64,000 nucleotides of DNA from Rickettsiales bacterium Ac37b (lineage in GTDB: Bacteria; Pseudomonadota; Alphaproteobacteria; Rickettsiales; Arcanibacteraceae). The position numbers and the translations under genes are program-made. The notes below the pieces were generated by a model. It worked only from the letters and a program-made list of their open reading frames with translations, had not been told where the DNA came from and did not search any database. The stretch covers positions 872,662 through 936,661 of the forward strand of contig CP009217.2 in NCBI GenBank assembly GCA_000746585.2, given 5' to 3'. Positions 20,161-29,495 of the stretch are shown in pieces. Each line of letters starts with the position of its first letter. Position 1 is the stretch's first letter.

Positions 20161-21182
20161 TTAATACGCAATTTTACTTACATCACGGTAATTATTTGTA
20201 GATTTAAACACTTGTATAGGTAGTATCTTTTCAATGTATTCTTTTATAGGCCTTAACAGTGGATACTTTACACTATTATTAATATATCCCCATACTCTTG
20301 GTATAAGCCTTAAATAGTAAGAATTGTGGTCATTTACTGCCTTACGAGCAAAAATACCTATAATTTTTAAATTCCTTTGCACACCAAAAATTGCATAATG
20401 AGCCAAGAATTCTTTACGTGTAATATTAATATTTTTCTCTAAATAATAAGAAATCATCTCTTCAACCAAAAATTCATTTACCGTACGCCTAGCATCTTCA
20501 AGCAAAGATACTACATCATACACAGGTGAACCTATAACTGCATCTTGGAAATCAAGCACTCCTACCTTTTGTATACCAGACCTTTCTGGTAACCACATCA
20601 GGTTATCCGCATGATAATCCCTAAGTACTATAGTATTCTCTAAAGGTTGTATATAAGTTAACAATCTGGACCAAATTTCTATATATTCTTCCCTCATATT
20701 TTGTGGAACTTCTTCTCCATTTAATAAAGGTACATACCAAGATACAAATAACTCAACCTCTTTTAATAATGCTTCTATGTTATATGAAGGCAATAAATTA
20801 GCAGTAACTTTTTGCTTTTGTAAATCTATTATCAAATCAATAGCATATTTATATAATAATCGCTCTTTATCTATTTCAACCTCTAAAAAATTTTTATAGC
20901 TATCATCTCCAAAATCCTCTAATAGAGCAAAACCATGATCGTAATCATGAGCCATTACTTTAGGCACGGATAAATAAAATCCAATAATAACTGATCTACT
21001 AAAACAAAAGATTCTAACATTTTACGATCTAAGTTAACATCCATTAAAATATAACTTTTTTCGTTATGTATCAACCTTTCATAAATCCGTGTTGAAGCAT
21101 CTTGGATAGTTTTTTGCGTAACAGCTTTACCCAAATTATTATGATTTAAAAATTGCTGTTTTCTTAATATACGATCTGACAT
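20161..21182 (-). pseudogene. amgK: AmgK-like amino-sugar kinase, frameshifted
   Basis: Two overlapping frames make up one protein. 20955-21182 gives the N-terminus (residues 1-75) up to LDFIYPCLK, and 20161-20967 gives the rest, beginning PKVMAHDYDHGFALLEDFGDD and including the catalytic LRDYHADNLMW and DFQDAVIGSPVYD. Replacing one missing base near 20970-20980 joins them as LDFxLSVPKVMAHD, about 340 residues, the normal length. AmgK phosphorylates MurNAc at C1 to feed MurU. The lesion is next to a T run, so a sequencing slip is possible; if real, the recycling branch is broken. Confidence 0.85.
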
Positions 21183-21192
21183 TTGTTATCTC

Positions 21193-21663
21193 TCATAATA
21201 ATCCTTTTAGTCTGTTACACCATATTCCTTTAGGTATTATTTCAATATATCTTTTATTATCATTACTAGAAAAAGCAAAATTCAACACTAACTTATCTAA
21301 CGGTAAAATATCAGAAATTAAATCAGGCCACTCTATCAAAGTTATACCACTATCTATTGCCTCCTCTATCCCTAATTCCCACACTTCTTCTTTATTATTT
21401 AATCTGTATAAATCAAAATGCCACACCATTCCCTTTTCAGTATTATATACAAATAATAAATTAAAAGTTGGACTTAATATAGTTAATTTATCCTTTGTTA
21501 ACGCATTGATAAAATATCTGCTAAAAGTAGTTTTTCCACTACCTAAATCACCTTTCAATTCTATTATATCGCCTACTTTCACTAAAATAGCTAATTTCTC
21601 TGCTAATCCTTTAGTATCATCCATATTATCTAATTTTATATTCATTACCATAAAAACTCTCAA
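21193..21663 (-). CDS. tsaE: tRNA threonylcarbamoyladenosine ATPase TsaE
   Basis: TsaE is the P-loop ATPase that drives the TsaBD complex making t6A37 on ANN-reading tRNAs. The 156-residue frame has Walker A LKGDLGSGKTTF (about 37-47), SPTFNL and the HFDLYRLNN motif. The first in-frame ATGs are close together; MNIKLDN (seventh residue) is a likelier start than the first. It lies 10 bases upstream of amgK; tsaE-amgK-murU is a recurrent alphaproteobacterial order. Confidence 0.93.
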   Translation of the reverse strand: MRVFMVMNIKLDNMDDTKGLAEKLAILVKVGDIIELKGDLGSGKTTFSRYFINALTKDKLTILSPTFNLLFVYNTEKGMVWHFDLYRLNNKEEVWELGIEEAIDSGITLIEWPDLISDILPLDKLVLNFAFSSNDNKRYIEIIPKGIWCNRLKGLL

Positions 21664-21719
21664 GTAACATTATATACCAATAATAAGCTTTTGAGTTAAC
21701 AATAATAAAAACAATGTAA

Positions 21720-23393
21720 TTATGATTTGATAACTACTAAGAACTTATCTAGTTCTTCATTCAGAATATTAGATTGACGGGCAAGTTCAGCACAAGCATC
21801 AACCATATCAGAAATAGCTCTAGTACTCTCAGAGGTAGTCTCCAATACCGTTTTGGCGTTTTTAGACACATCTTGTACGCTTTTTGCAGCTTCTTGTATA
21901 TTATTAGCTATTTCTTGAGTTGAACTACCTTGCTGCCTTACTGTACTAGAAATATTACCAGATATATTATTGATTTCTTCAATAATTTCACCAATTTTCT
22001 TAATAACATCTACAGTATTATTAGCCTCAGTTTGAATTGAAGAAATCTGCACCGTAATCTCTTCAGTTGCCTTAGCAGTTTGATTAGCAAGATTTTTTAC
22101 CTCAGCCGCAACAACTGCAAATCCTTTACCAGCTTCACCCGCTCTAGCTGCTTCTATTGTTGCATTCAATGCAAGTAAATTAATCTGCTCAGCAATATCA
22201 TTTATTAGATTTACAATATCACCTATTTTATTAGTAGAATTTGCTAAACCTTGCACAGCATTATTAGCTATATAAGATTTTTTTACAGCTTCATTTGTAA
22301 TTTCTGAAGAGGCAATCATTTGTCTACTAATATCTATTACAGAAGTAGAAAGCTCCTCTGCCGCGCTTGCTACCATATTAACATTGCCTGAAGTATAAGA
22401 AGATAATCTTACTAATTCGTCAATATATGAGGTATTTTCTTTAGCAGAATTAACCATATTTTTCGCTGTTATTTCCATCTCTACTGCTGCAGAGCTAACC
22501 ATATCTGCTATGTGTCTAACCGTTGTATCAAATTTATTGGCTATTTCCTTTATAGTATTTTTTTTATGCAATTCTAAAGCTTGTTGGGTTCTAGTTTTTT
22601 CTTGATTTATTTGTTCCATACGTAAATTATTTTGTTTAAATATATCTAATCCCCGGGCTAAATCTCCTATTTCATCTTTATATTCTGTATAAGGTATCTC
22701 AATATCATTTTCACCTATTGCAATCTTATGTGTAACTTTAATTATTTGAGAAAAAGGTTCAATAACAGCTTTAAGAAAATATCCATTAACTATTATAATA
22801 ATTAATACATAAAAAATAACTGTTATAATTATAGCTTTTTGGGATTTGTTAATAATATCATATTGTAAATTATTAAATTTATCATTTAATTGTTTAATTT
22901 TTTGAAATACACTTCCATATAATATTTCAATTTCTTTAAAAGTCCCAGGCAAATTATAAACACCTAAAGCAACTGTATTACAACAAAAATCTTTAGACAT
23001 CTCAATATATCTATTTTGTATAATTTCCATTTTTGCTAATAAGCTATCTATGGCTAATGCCAAATCTGCACTAGTATTTTCTTTTAAAATTTCACGTATA
23101 ATATAACCGTGTTTTTCTTTAGATTTGGTAATAAAATTTACAACTTCATCCTTACTCTGTACATTTCCTTTTAAAGAATTTATACGCAATTCAATTATAT
23201 AATCATTCATAGTAGTTTGGAGAAGATATGCATCCATTAGCTGAAATTGAATTTTAGATAACTTTGCCATTTCTTTATAGGTATTAGCAAAGGTAAGCAT
23301 TAACACATATACTATCGAAAAAATTGTAATGGCTATAAACAAGCGTGTTAAGTTTATAATAAAAAGCTTTTTTCTAATAGTCATATTCCCCAA
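21720..23393 (-). CDS. methyl-accepting chemotaxis protein
   Basis: The 557-residue protein has a first membrane segment at about 12-34, a helical sensing domain to about 185, a second membrane segment (about 187-208), a HAMP domain (about 209-262, with [24 protein letters not shown]), and a coiled-coil signalling domain whose hairpin tip carries [19 protein letters not shown] and [15 protein letters not shown]. It is intact. No CheA, CheW or flagellar gene is in the window, so its signalling partner is unknown. Receptors like this are unusual in strictly intracellular bacteria. Confidence 0.93.
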   Translation of the reverse strand: MGNMTIRKKLFIINLTRLFIAITIFSIVYVLMLTFANTYKEMAKLSKIQFQLMDAYLLQTTMNDYIIELRINSLKGNVQSKDEVVNFITKSKEKHGYIIREILKENTSADLALAIDSLLAKMEIIQNRYIEMSKDFCCNTVALGVYNLPGTFKEIEILYGSVFQKIKQLNDKFNNLQYDIINKSQKAIIITVIFYVLIIIIVNGYFLKAVIEPFSQIIKVTHKIAIGENDIEIPYTEYKDEIGDLARGLDIFKQNNLRMEQINQEKTRTQQALELHKKNTIKEIANKFDTTVRHIADMVSSAAVEMEITAKNMVNSAKENTSYIDELVRLSSYTSGNVNMVASAAEELSTSVIDISRQMIASSEITNEAVKKSYIANNAVQGLANSTNKIGDIVNLINDIAEQINLLALNATIEAARAGEAGKGFAVVAAEVKNLANQTAKATEEITVQISSIQTEANNTVDVIKKIGEIIEEINNISGNISSTVRQQGSSTQEIANNIQEAAKSVQDVSKNAKTVLETTSESTRAISDMVDACAELARQSNILNEELDKFLVVIKS

Positions 23394-23664
23394 ACCTATT
23401 ATTACTTATAAATAAATGAACTCTAAAAAATTATAATAACATTTTTCTTTCAAAATCCTTAATTAAAACTTATTATAATAAACTATATTACACTCTAGTG
23501 CTATTAAAAACACTAAAATCACTTATATTAAATTAAAAGCTTAATCTCTTTCTTTTATAATGTTAATTCATTAGTATGGTAAAATAATAATAGAAGAACG
23601 AGTCAAATGTTTACTAATTATTTAATAATTTGTACTACAATTTTTAGAATAATAGGAGATAATT

Positions 23665-24366
23665 ATGAAAAGAAAAAAGCCTCAAGCATTTGATACTTCT
23701 GAAATTGATAACGATAGTTCACCTGCTCAATCTCAAATTCCACCATCTAATGCAGAAGATTCTAAACTAATTAGAATTAAAGGTGCAGGTAAAGCTTTGC
23801 TCGGAGGAACAGGAATAGGTATTCTAGCAGGAACCATTGTGGCTACTGGAGGTATAGCTTTTTTACCCCTAGTAATAGCAGCCGTTGCTGTACCAGAAAT
23901 AATCAACAAACCTACAAGAATGCTATATGACGGTGTAAAAGAAGCCCTATCAGGTAAAAAGGCTGAAATACCAACAAGAGATTTTGCTTCTAAAAACAAA
24001 ACTATAGCTTTAGGCGCAGGTAAAATAGCTTTAGGTGTAGCTTCCATAGGTGCTGCAGCTTTACTTACTATAGGAACTGGAGGATGGTTTTTAGCACCTA
24101 TAGTTATTGCAGGATTAATTAATAACGATATAGTTAAAAAACCATTTCAACTTATTTATTCGGGATGTAAAGACATTATATCAGCTTCTAAACAAAATGC
24201 GGGTATTAATAAGGAACCAGAAACTCCTTTAAAATCAAATACGCAGAAGCAACCATCTCAAGAACGTTCATATTCTTCGAATATTGACCACGGTATTAAT
24301 GTAATTAGTAGCGATAATAAATCTTTACCACGTAAGCCTAAAAGTGTCAAAATAAAACTTGACTAA
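23665..24366 (+). CDS. unknown membrane protein with an internal duplication
   Basis: I do not recognise this 233-residue protein. After a polar N-terminus (1-38) it contains two copies of one unit: residues about 39-104 (GAGKALLGGTGIGILAG, TGGIAFLPLVIA, INKPTRMLYDGVKEALSG) and about 112-175 (GAGKIALGVASIGAAAL, TGGWFLAPIVIA, VKKPFQLIYSGCKDIISA). Each unit is a Gly/Ala-rich hydrophobic hairpin followed by an amphipathic helix. The C-terminus (176-233) is polar and basic. AGGAG at 23652-23656 supports the start. A 113-residue unknown gene follows 26 bases on, probably in the same transcript. Confidence 0.8.
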   Translation: MKRKKPQAFDTSEIDNDSSPAQSQIPPSNAEDSKLIRIKGAGKALLGGTGIGILAGTIVATGGIAFLPLVIAAVAVPEIINKPTRMLYDGVKEALSGKKAEIPTRDFASKNKTIALGAGKIALGVASIGAAALLTIGTGGWFLAPIVIAGLINNDIVKKPFQLIYSGCKDIISASKQNAGINKEPETPLKSNTQKQPSQERSYSSNIDHGINVISSDNKSLPRKPKSVKIKLD

Positions 24367-24392
24367 ATTATTATATAAATTTTGGAATAAAA

Positions 24393-24734
24393 ATGGTTTT
24401 TAAATTTTTTTCAAGCAATAAAACTCATGAGGATAAACCTAAGGGAAATAATGATGTTGAAGATATTGTACCTAGGCCACCTCCTAAGATACAAAGAATT
24501 TCTGTTAAAGAATCTTGGAATTTTTTAGTTAATATAATCGTTGAAGTAAAAAATAAGTTTAGCAAAAAAGAACTAGCGATGGTATTACAATTAGGAAAAG
24601 CATTATCAAACCTAGGGGTAAAATATCAACATGTAGTAGAATATAGCAAATTACCTTTTGATAATCAACCTGTAAGAGATCAGGGTGTTAAGGATAAACC
24701 TTCTAAAACCACAGATGATAAAAGAGGGAGATGA
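24393..24734 (+). CDS. unknown small hydrophilic protein
   Basis: This 113-residue product is not recognised. It begins with a short hydrophobic/aromatic stretch (MVFKFF), has a proline run (VPRPPPK) near residue 30, a central helical part (ESWNFLVNIIVEVKN ... LAMVLQLGKAL) and a charged C-terminal tail ending DDKRGR. It follows the duplicated membrane protein by 26 bases and ends at a strong hairpin, so the two look like one unit. Function unknown. Confidence 0.65.
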   Translation: MVFKFFSSNKTHEDKPKGNNDVEDIVPRPPPKIQRISVKESWNFLVNIIVEVKNKFSKKELAMVLQLGKALSNLGVKYQHVVEYSKLPFDNQPVRDQGVKDKPSKTTDDKRGR

Positions 24735-24738
24735 TTAT

Positions 24739-24774
24739 CTAATAAGAATAGATATTCATATCTATTCTTATTAG
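24739..24774. terminator. strong 16-bp hairpin between convergent genes
   Basis: ctaataagaatagata (24739-24754) pairs perfectly with 24759-24774 around a 4-base loop. It lies 4 bases after the unknown small gene and 8 bases after the secB stop on the other strand, the position of a shared bidirectional terminator. No long T run follows on either side. Confidence 0.65.
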
Positions 24775-24782
24775 AACATATT

Positions 24783-25247
24783 CTAGTTTATGGTATTTTC
24801 ATCTTCTTGAGATTGCTTTTTTTGGTGATACAAACTATAAAAATCTACAGGATTAATCATAAGTGGTTGATATCCACCATCTCTGGTAGCGTCTGCTATT
24901 ATTCTACGAGCAAATGGAAATAATAAATTAGGGCAATTAACCAATAAAATAAATTCCCTTTGTTCTTCTGGAGTATTAACTAAAGTAAATATACCTGCAT
25001 ATTCCAATTCTACTATAAAGAGTGTATTATCTTCTACCGATGCAGAACTATTAACAGTAAGTGATACTTCATAGCTATTTTCCTGTATAGCTTTTACTCC
25101 TATATCTATATTTACACTTACTTTTGGAGTAGTATCTATACTTAAATTAGCAACAGGGTTTGGGTTCTCAAATGATAAATCTTTAATATATTGAGCATTA
25201 ATAAACATTTGAGGTTCATTTGTATTATAATTTGGATCATTATTCAT
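24783..25247 (-). CDS. secB: protein-export chaperone SecB
   Basis: SecB holds precursors unfolded and hands them to SecA. The sequence INAQYIKDLSFENPNP near the N-terminus, VNIDIGVKAIQENSYEVSL and the C-terminal PFARRIIADATRDGGYQPLMINPVDF region (shown here in parts) are typical. The frame extends upstream to 25289, but MNNDPN at 25247 gives the usual SecB length (154 residues), so I use it. Divergent from the Tim44-domain gene. Confidence 0.95.
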   Translation of the reverse strand: MNNDPNYNTNEPQMFINAQYIKDLSFENPNPVANLSIDTTPKVSVNIDIGVKAIQENSYEVSLTVNSSASVEDNTLFIVELEYAGIFTLVNTPEEQREFILLVNCPNLLFPFARRIIADATRDGGYQPLMINPVDFYSLYHQKKQSQEDENTIN

Positions 25248-25362
25248 AAAAACTTCTTTCTGTGATAAAAATTTGTTATAAGATAACATAAAACTATAGA
25301 TGCTTATAACAATATATACTAATATTGTCTAACAATTATTATATTTTTGAAAGAATGAAATT

Positions 25363-26004
25363 ATGCTCGACATACTTATTATCGCTATAATATCTGGATT
25401 TATATTATATAAACTTTATACCATGCTAGGACAAGATGATAACCATGATATGGAGTTAAAAAATAGAAAAATTATAGATGTTACACCCAAACAAGATCTT
25501 TCTGAAAAAAATAACAACTCCAAAAACATTTTTGATTTAAAACCACCAACAAACTCTGCTTTAAAAAGCATTATAGATAAAGTTTTATTTTACGATCCAA
25601 GTTTTTCAGAAGATACTTTTATTAATGGTGCTAAACGTGCTTTTGAAATGATTCTGGAATCATTTTCTAAAGGTGACATTAATACGCTCAAATTTTTATT
25701 AGCAGAGAATGTTTTAAAAGAGTTCGTAAGTAGTATTAACTCAAGAGGATTAGATGGATCTTATCCAGAAACCACTTTAGTATCTATTTTAAACGCTAAT
25801 ATTATTAGTGCTGTTATTGAAAAGTCATTAGTTGAAATAAAAATAAATTTCATTTCAGAACAAATTAATATTTCTAGGGATAAAGAAGGAAAAATTTTAA
25901 AAGGTAATCCTTCACATATTGATCGTGTTGAAGATACATGGACATTTGCACGAGATTTACGGTCTAATGATCCTAATTGGAAATTAGTTGCTACTAATAT
26001 ATAA
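25363..26004 (+). CDS. Tim44-like domain protein (TimA)
   Basis: The 213-residue protein has one N-terminal membrane segment (about 3-19), a charged linker, and a Tim44/TimA domain from about 70 (DPSFSEDTFINGAKRAFEMI, GDINTLKFLLAENVLKEF, DTWTFARDL, NWKLVAT). The mitochondrial relative tethers the import motor; the bacterial protein's role is not settled. Its place between secB and mltA is conserved in alphaproteobacteria and supports an envelope role. Stop and mltA start are 9 bases apart. Confidence 0.85.
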   Translation: MLDILIIAIISGFILYKLYTMLGQDDNHDMELKNRKIIDVTPKQDLSEKNNNSKNIFDLKPPTNSALKSIIDKVLFYDPSFSEDTFINGAKRAFEMILESFSKGDINTLKFLLAENVLKEFVSSINSRGLDGSYPETTLVSILNANIISAVIEKSLVEIKINFISEQINISRDKEGKILKGNPSHIDRVEDTWTFARDLRSNDPNWKLVATNI

Positions 26005-26013
26005 TATAATTTT

Positions 26014-27093
26014 ATGAAAAAGCTCTTACTCTTATTAGTATGCATTTATATATCTGCATGTACTACTACTATTCCTTCCTCTAATCGCTTAAAATTAGCA
26101 AAAGTGGATTTTGCAGATTTGCCTGATTGGGGACAAGATGATTATAAAAGTGCATTATATAGTTTCATTAATTCTTGTAATAAACTTACTTTTTCGTCGC
26201 ATAAACTCACTTCAAATTCTGCTTCCTGGTATAGAGTATGTAATAAAGCTAATGATTTATTACATTCCAGTAATGAATCTATTTTAGAATTTTTTGAATA
26301 TAATTTTGTACCATTTAAGATACAAACTTATGATAAAGATATTTGTTTATTTACAGGTTATTATGAAGCTATATTAAATGGTAGTAGAAAACCCTACGGA
26401 CCTTATAAATATCCTATATACAACGTGCCAAATAATATGGTTAAAGGGACTAAACCGATATCTAGAGAATTTATAGAAAAAGGGACATTAAAAAATTCTG
26501 GATTAGAGATAGTGTATGTGGACGATAAAATAGATTTATTTTTCCTACATATACAAGGATCAGGACGTGTTAATTTAGATGACGGTTCTACAATAAAAAT
26601 AGGATACAAAGACCAAAATGGTCATCCTTATACACCTATTGGGCGCTATATATCTAAAAATTATAATATAGATATAGATAAAATATCAGCTCCTTTTATA
26701 AAAAATTGGCTACGCACTAATAAACAACATATAGCTGAAAATGTCATGAATCAAAATGCTTCATACGTATTTTTCCAAGAAATGATAACACCTTATGATA
26801 ATCCCATAGGAGGGCAAGGTGTAGCTTTAACTCCCGAAAGATCTTTAGCGGTTGATATTAATTTTATACCTTATGGTATGCCCATATGGATAGATACTCA
26901 CTATCCTCACACACCTAACTGCTCAAAAAAACCCTTAAGAAAACTTATGATAGCTCAAGATAAAGGTGGCGCAATCAAGGGACCTTTAAGAGCAGATATC
27001 TTTTTTGGCAGAGGAAAACAAGCTGAAGAATTAGCAGGATATATGAAACAAAAAGGACAATATTATGTGTTATTGCCTATAGCTAAAGAATAA
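26014..27093 (+). CDS. mltA: membrane-bound lytic murein transglycosylase A
   Basis: MltA cleaves peptidoglycan glycan strands to 1,6-anhydroMurNAc products, the material AmpG and AmgK recycle. The 359-residue protein is a lipoprotein (Cys about 16 in ISAC), with MltA-domain motifs FTGYYEAILNGS, FLHIQGSGRV, NASYVFFQE and the 3D domain ending IAQDKGGAIKG and ADIFFGRG, with conserved Asp about 316 and 328. Follows timA by 9 bases. Confidence 0.95.
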   Translation: MKKLLLLLVCIYISACTTTIPSSNRLKLAKVDFADLPDWGQDDYKSALYSFINSCNKLTFSSHKLTSNSASWYRVCNKANDLLHSSNESILEFFEYNFVPFKIQTYDKDICLFTGYYEAILNGSRKPYGPYKYPIYNVPNNMVKGTKPISREFIEKGTLKNSGLEIVYVDDKIDLFFLHIQGSGRVNLDDGSTIKIGYKDQNGHPYTPIGRYISKNYNIDIDKISAPFIKNWLRTNKQHIAENVMNQNASYVFFQEMITPYDNPIGGQGVALTPERSLAVDINFIPYGMPIWIDTHYPHTPNCSKKPLRKLMIAQDKGGAIKGPLRADIFFGRGKQAEELAGYMKQKGQYYVLLPIAKE

Positions 27094-27094
27094 A

Positions 27095-27706
27095 TTAAGG
27101 CTTAATAATTAAATTTTCTCCTTCAATATTAACTTTACTAAATTGATTTAAAAACGACATACCAAGTAAACATGTATCCATTTCTGCTTGATTAATATAA
27201 ACATTAACATTATTAAGCTTTAAAGGACCTATTTCTAAAGAAGATACTAAGCTTTTTGCAACCAACCCTCTGCCATTTGCTGTCATAACTGGTATATTGA
27301 AATTTAATGTAGACATTTCTATACCTATATTTTGAATATTGTTAGGGCTTAACACTATATTTGTTGCACCTGTATCTATTATACAATCTAGCTTTGCTCC
27401 ATTTATAATAACTTCTACATGAAAAGCTCCATCTAATTGCCTAGAAAACATTAATGAACCATCTTTAAGCTGCACCGCTCGCATAGGAAGTAAAGAACTA
27501 ACAATTTTAGACCTTAATATTATATCTTTATAACTATATAAACCTAAAGATATTACAAAGAATAACAGCCAAATTCCTATATTTCTTGCTATGACCGATA
27601 TTTTTTCATTACGCAAAGAATATACGTATCCTATCCCTATGGCTGAAATTAATAAGGCTAAATATAATATCCTTAATGTATCTTCAGAATTATTAATATT
27701 ATACAT
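27095..27706 (-). CDS. retropepsin-like aspartic protease (APRc/TIGR02281 type)
   Basis: The 203-residue protein has two membrane segments (about 12-30 and 41-58) and a C-terminal retropepsin-like domain with the catalytic DTGAT at 111-115, preceded by a hydrophobic strand and followed by IVLS. The layout matches the single-active-site aspartic proteases of alphaproteobacteria, of which Rickettsia APRc (RC1339) is the studied case, reported as membrane-embedded and active on surface proteins. It starts 12 bases after the glutaredoxin stop. Substrate here is inference. Confidence 0.85.
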   Translation of the reverse strand: MYNINNSEDTLRILYLALLISAIGIGYVYSLRNEKISVIARNIGIWLLFFVISLGLYSYKDIILRSKIVSSLLPMRAVQLKDGSLMFSRQLDGAFHVEVIINGAKLDCIIDTGATNIVLSPNNIQNIGIEMSTLNFNIPVMTANGRGLVAKSLVSSLEIGPLKLNNVNVYINQAEMDTCLLGMSFLNQFSKVNIEGENLIIKP

Positions 27707-27718
27707 ATATAATTTTTA

Positions 27719-27976
27719 TTATTTTAACAAATTATCTAGTTTATTTTGGGCTTCTAATGCATATAAGTCATCACAACCACCTATATGCTTATCATTTATA
27801 AAAATTTGTGGAACTGAACGACGGCCATTTGATTTTATCATCATATCTTTACGTAGCTCTTCATTATCAGATACATCTACTTCTTTAAAAGATTTCCCTT
27901 TCGATTTTAAAAGTTCCTTTGCCTTAACACAATAAGGACAAGTTTTTGTAGTATAAATTACAATATTATTAGTCAT
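27719..27976 (-). CDS. grxC: glutaredoxin 3
   Basis: A glutathione-dependent dithiol reductase of 85 residues. The active site TCPYC places the redox pair at Cys13 and Cys16; SVPQIFINDKHIGGCDDL is the glutathione-binding part with the cis-Pro. Lies between a lone receiver gene and the retropepsin on the same strand. Confidence 0.95.
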   Translation of the reverse strand: MTNNIVIYTTKTCPYCVKAKELLKSKGKSFKEVDVSDNEELRKDMMIKSNGRRSVPQIFINDKHIGGCDDLYALEAQNKLDNLLK

Positions 27977-27990
27977 TTTTATCTTCTCTT

Positions 27991-28494
27991 TTATTTATCA
28001 TTAAATGTCATTTTCTTATATTTATCTACATAAATATTAATATATTCTTCTATTTTAGATTTAGTAAAAGGCTTTGCAATAAATCCTTGTGCTCCATTTT
28101 TAAGTGCTAATTGTACATTATTATTTAAAGTTACGGTGGACGTCATAATAACAAAAGCATTTACATCTATTTCTTTTATTTTAGTTAATACATCATAACC
28201 ATTATAATCTGACAATTCAGCATCCAGAAATAATATATCTGGTGCATTATTTATATAAGATTTTATAGTTTGTATAGCATTTTTTGTAGCTATAGTTTCA
28301 TAATTCCAGCGCAATCTTAGCGCTTCCAACATTAATTGCCTAGAAAGTATCTGACTCTCTGCAATTAATATACAAACACCTGTCCTCTCTTTCTTTTTTT
28401 GTTTTATCCCTTGTGCAAGAGCCGGACTATATTTAACTTCTTCTAATTTTATTTGATTACTCGCAATATTCTTATCCATTTTAAAACCACTCAA
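27991..28494 (-). CDS. stand-alone response-regulator receiver, degenerate acidic pocket
   Basis: The 167-residue protein has a 38-residue polar N-terminus and one CheY-like receiver domain (about 40-160) with no output domain. Phospho-acceptor Asp91 (ILFLDAEL), Thr/Ser near 118-119 and Lys141 (KPF) are present. The metal-binding acidic pair, normally DD, reads Glu46-Ser47 (LIAESQ), so phosphorylation chemistry may be altered. It may be a phospho-relay or a protein-interaction module. 14 bases upstream of grxC. Confidence 0.85.
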   Translation of the reverse strand: MSGFKMDKNIASNQIKLEEVKYSPALAQGIKQKKKERTGVCILIAESQILSRQLMLEALRLRWNYETIATKNAIQTIKSYINNAPDILFLDAELSDYNGYDVLTKIKEIDVNAFVIMTSTVTLNNNVQLALKNGAQGFIAKPFTKSKIEEYINIYVDKYKKMTFNDK

Positions 28495-28687
28495 CCTTAT
28501 AAACCTCTTTCTTCATTTATACAAAAATTAATTTAAAGATCTATTAATAATGCTACAACCTTTTATTTTAAAGGTTATAATTAAATTAATTACCGTTTAT
28601 TGCAAAATTAATATTTACTATTAAAATATTTCTCTATATAATATCTTTATAAGTTAACTTTATAACATATAGTAATATTTATACGAT

Positions 28688-29344
28688 ATGAGTGTTATCG
28701 GTAATCTACTTCGCGAAGAACGTTTAAAAAAGGGGCTTAGCTTAGAAGAAGTTTCTGAAAAAACAAAAGTTCGTACTTTTTATCTTTCTGCAATTGAAGA
28801 AAATTCAAATCGTGAAGACATACCTGCTCCTGTATATATGCTAGGATATTTAAAAATATATGCTGATTTTTTAGGTTTAGACGGTAAACAAATTGTAACT
28901 CATCTTAAATCTGAAATAGAATTATCTAATTTGAGCTTTCCTAATAATTATCAAGACGATCATAAACCTAATTTTTTTACTGTATTAGTATCCATATTAC
29001 TTTTAATATTGAGCTATAGTTTTTATTATATGGTACAAAATCAATATAATATCTTTAATTATACATCCAACAATTCTATTAAGCTTAAAGAAGATCTAAG
29101 TCATAGTTCTTCACTTTTATTTAAAGATCAGATATTAACAAAAAATATTATAGGACAGAATGATAATAAAGAAAAATTGATTCTTCTTGCACAATCAAAC
29201 GATATTTTGACTATTTTCGACCCGAAGGGAAACGTGATTAAAAAGATCAATACCAACATAGGAGATATTTATCAAATATCTGCTTCTAATAAAATTAGCC
29301 TTGCAAACGATAAACAAAGAATTATTTCTATAGTAAAACCATAA
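28688..29344 (+). CDS. RodZ-like helix-turn-helix membrane protein
   Basis: The 218-residue protein has an N-terminal HTH_25 domain (about 1-75: GNLLREERLKKGLSLEEVSE, TFYLSAIEEN, YMLGYLKIYADFLGL), a membrane segment at about 98-116 and a short extracytoplasmic DUF4115-like end (LILLAQSNDILTIFDPKGNV). RodZ couples MreB filaments to wall synthesis; whether this shorter version does so is inferred. It ends next to tRNA-Ala on the opposite strand. Confidence 0.8.
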   Translation: MSVIGNLLREERLKKGLSLEEVSEKTKVRTFYLSAIEENSNREDIPAPVYMLGYLKIYADFLGLDGKQIVTHLKSEIELSNLSFPNNYQDDHKPNFFTVLVSILLLILSYSFYYMVQNQYNIFNYTSNNSIKLKEDLSHSSSLLFKDQILTKNIIGQNDNKEKLILLAQSNDILTIFDPKGNVIKKINTNIGDIYQISASNKISLANDKQRIISIVKP

Positions 29345-29346
29345 CA

Positions 29347-29422
29347 TGGTGGAGATGAGCGGAATCGAACCGCTGACATCTTGCTTGCAAAGCAAGCGCT
29401 CTACCATCTGAGCTACACCCCC
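29347..29422 (-). tRNA. tRNA-Ala(TGC)
   Basis: On the minus strand the acceptor GGGGGTG pairs with CATCTCC, D arm GCTCAGATGGTAGAGC, anticodon stem CTTGC/GCAAG with loop TTTGCAA (anticodon TGC), T arm GGTTCGATTCC, and encoded CCA at 29347-29349. It stands alone, not inside an rRNA operon. Confidence 0.97.
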
Positions 29423-29495
29423 ATATACGTACATCTCGAATTTATTATCCTTTTTTATAAATTAAATCAAGATATTTTTTCACAAAAATGTATTT

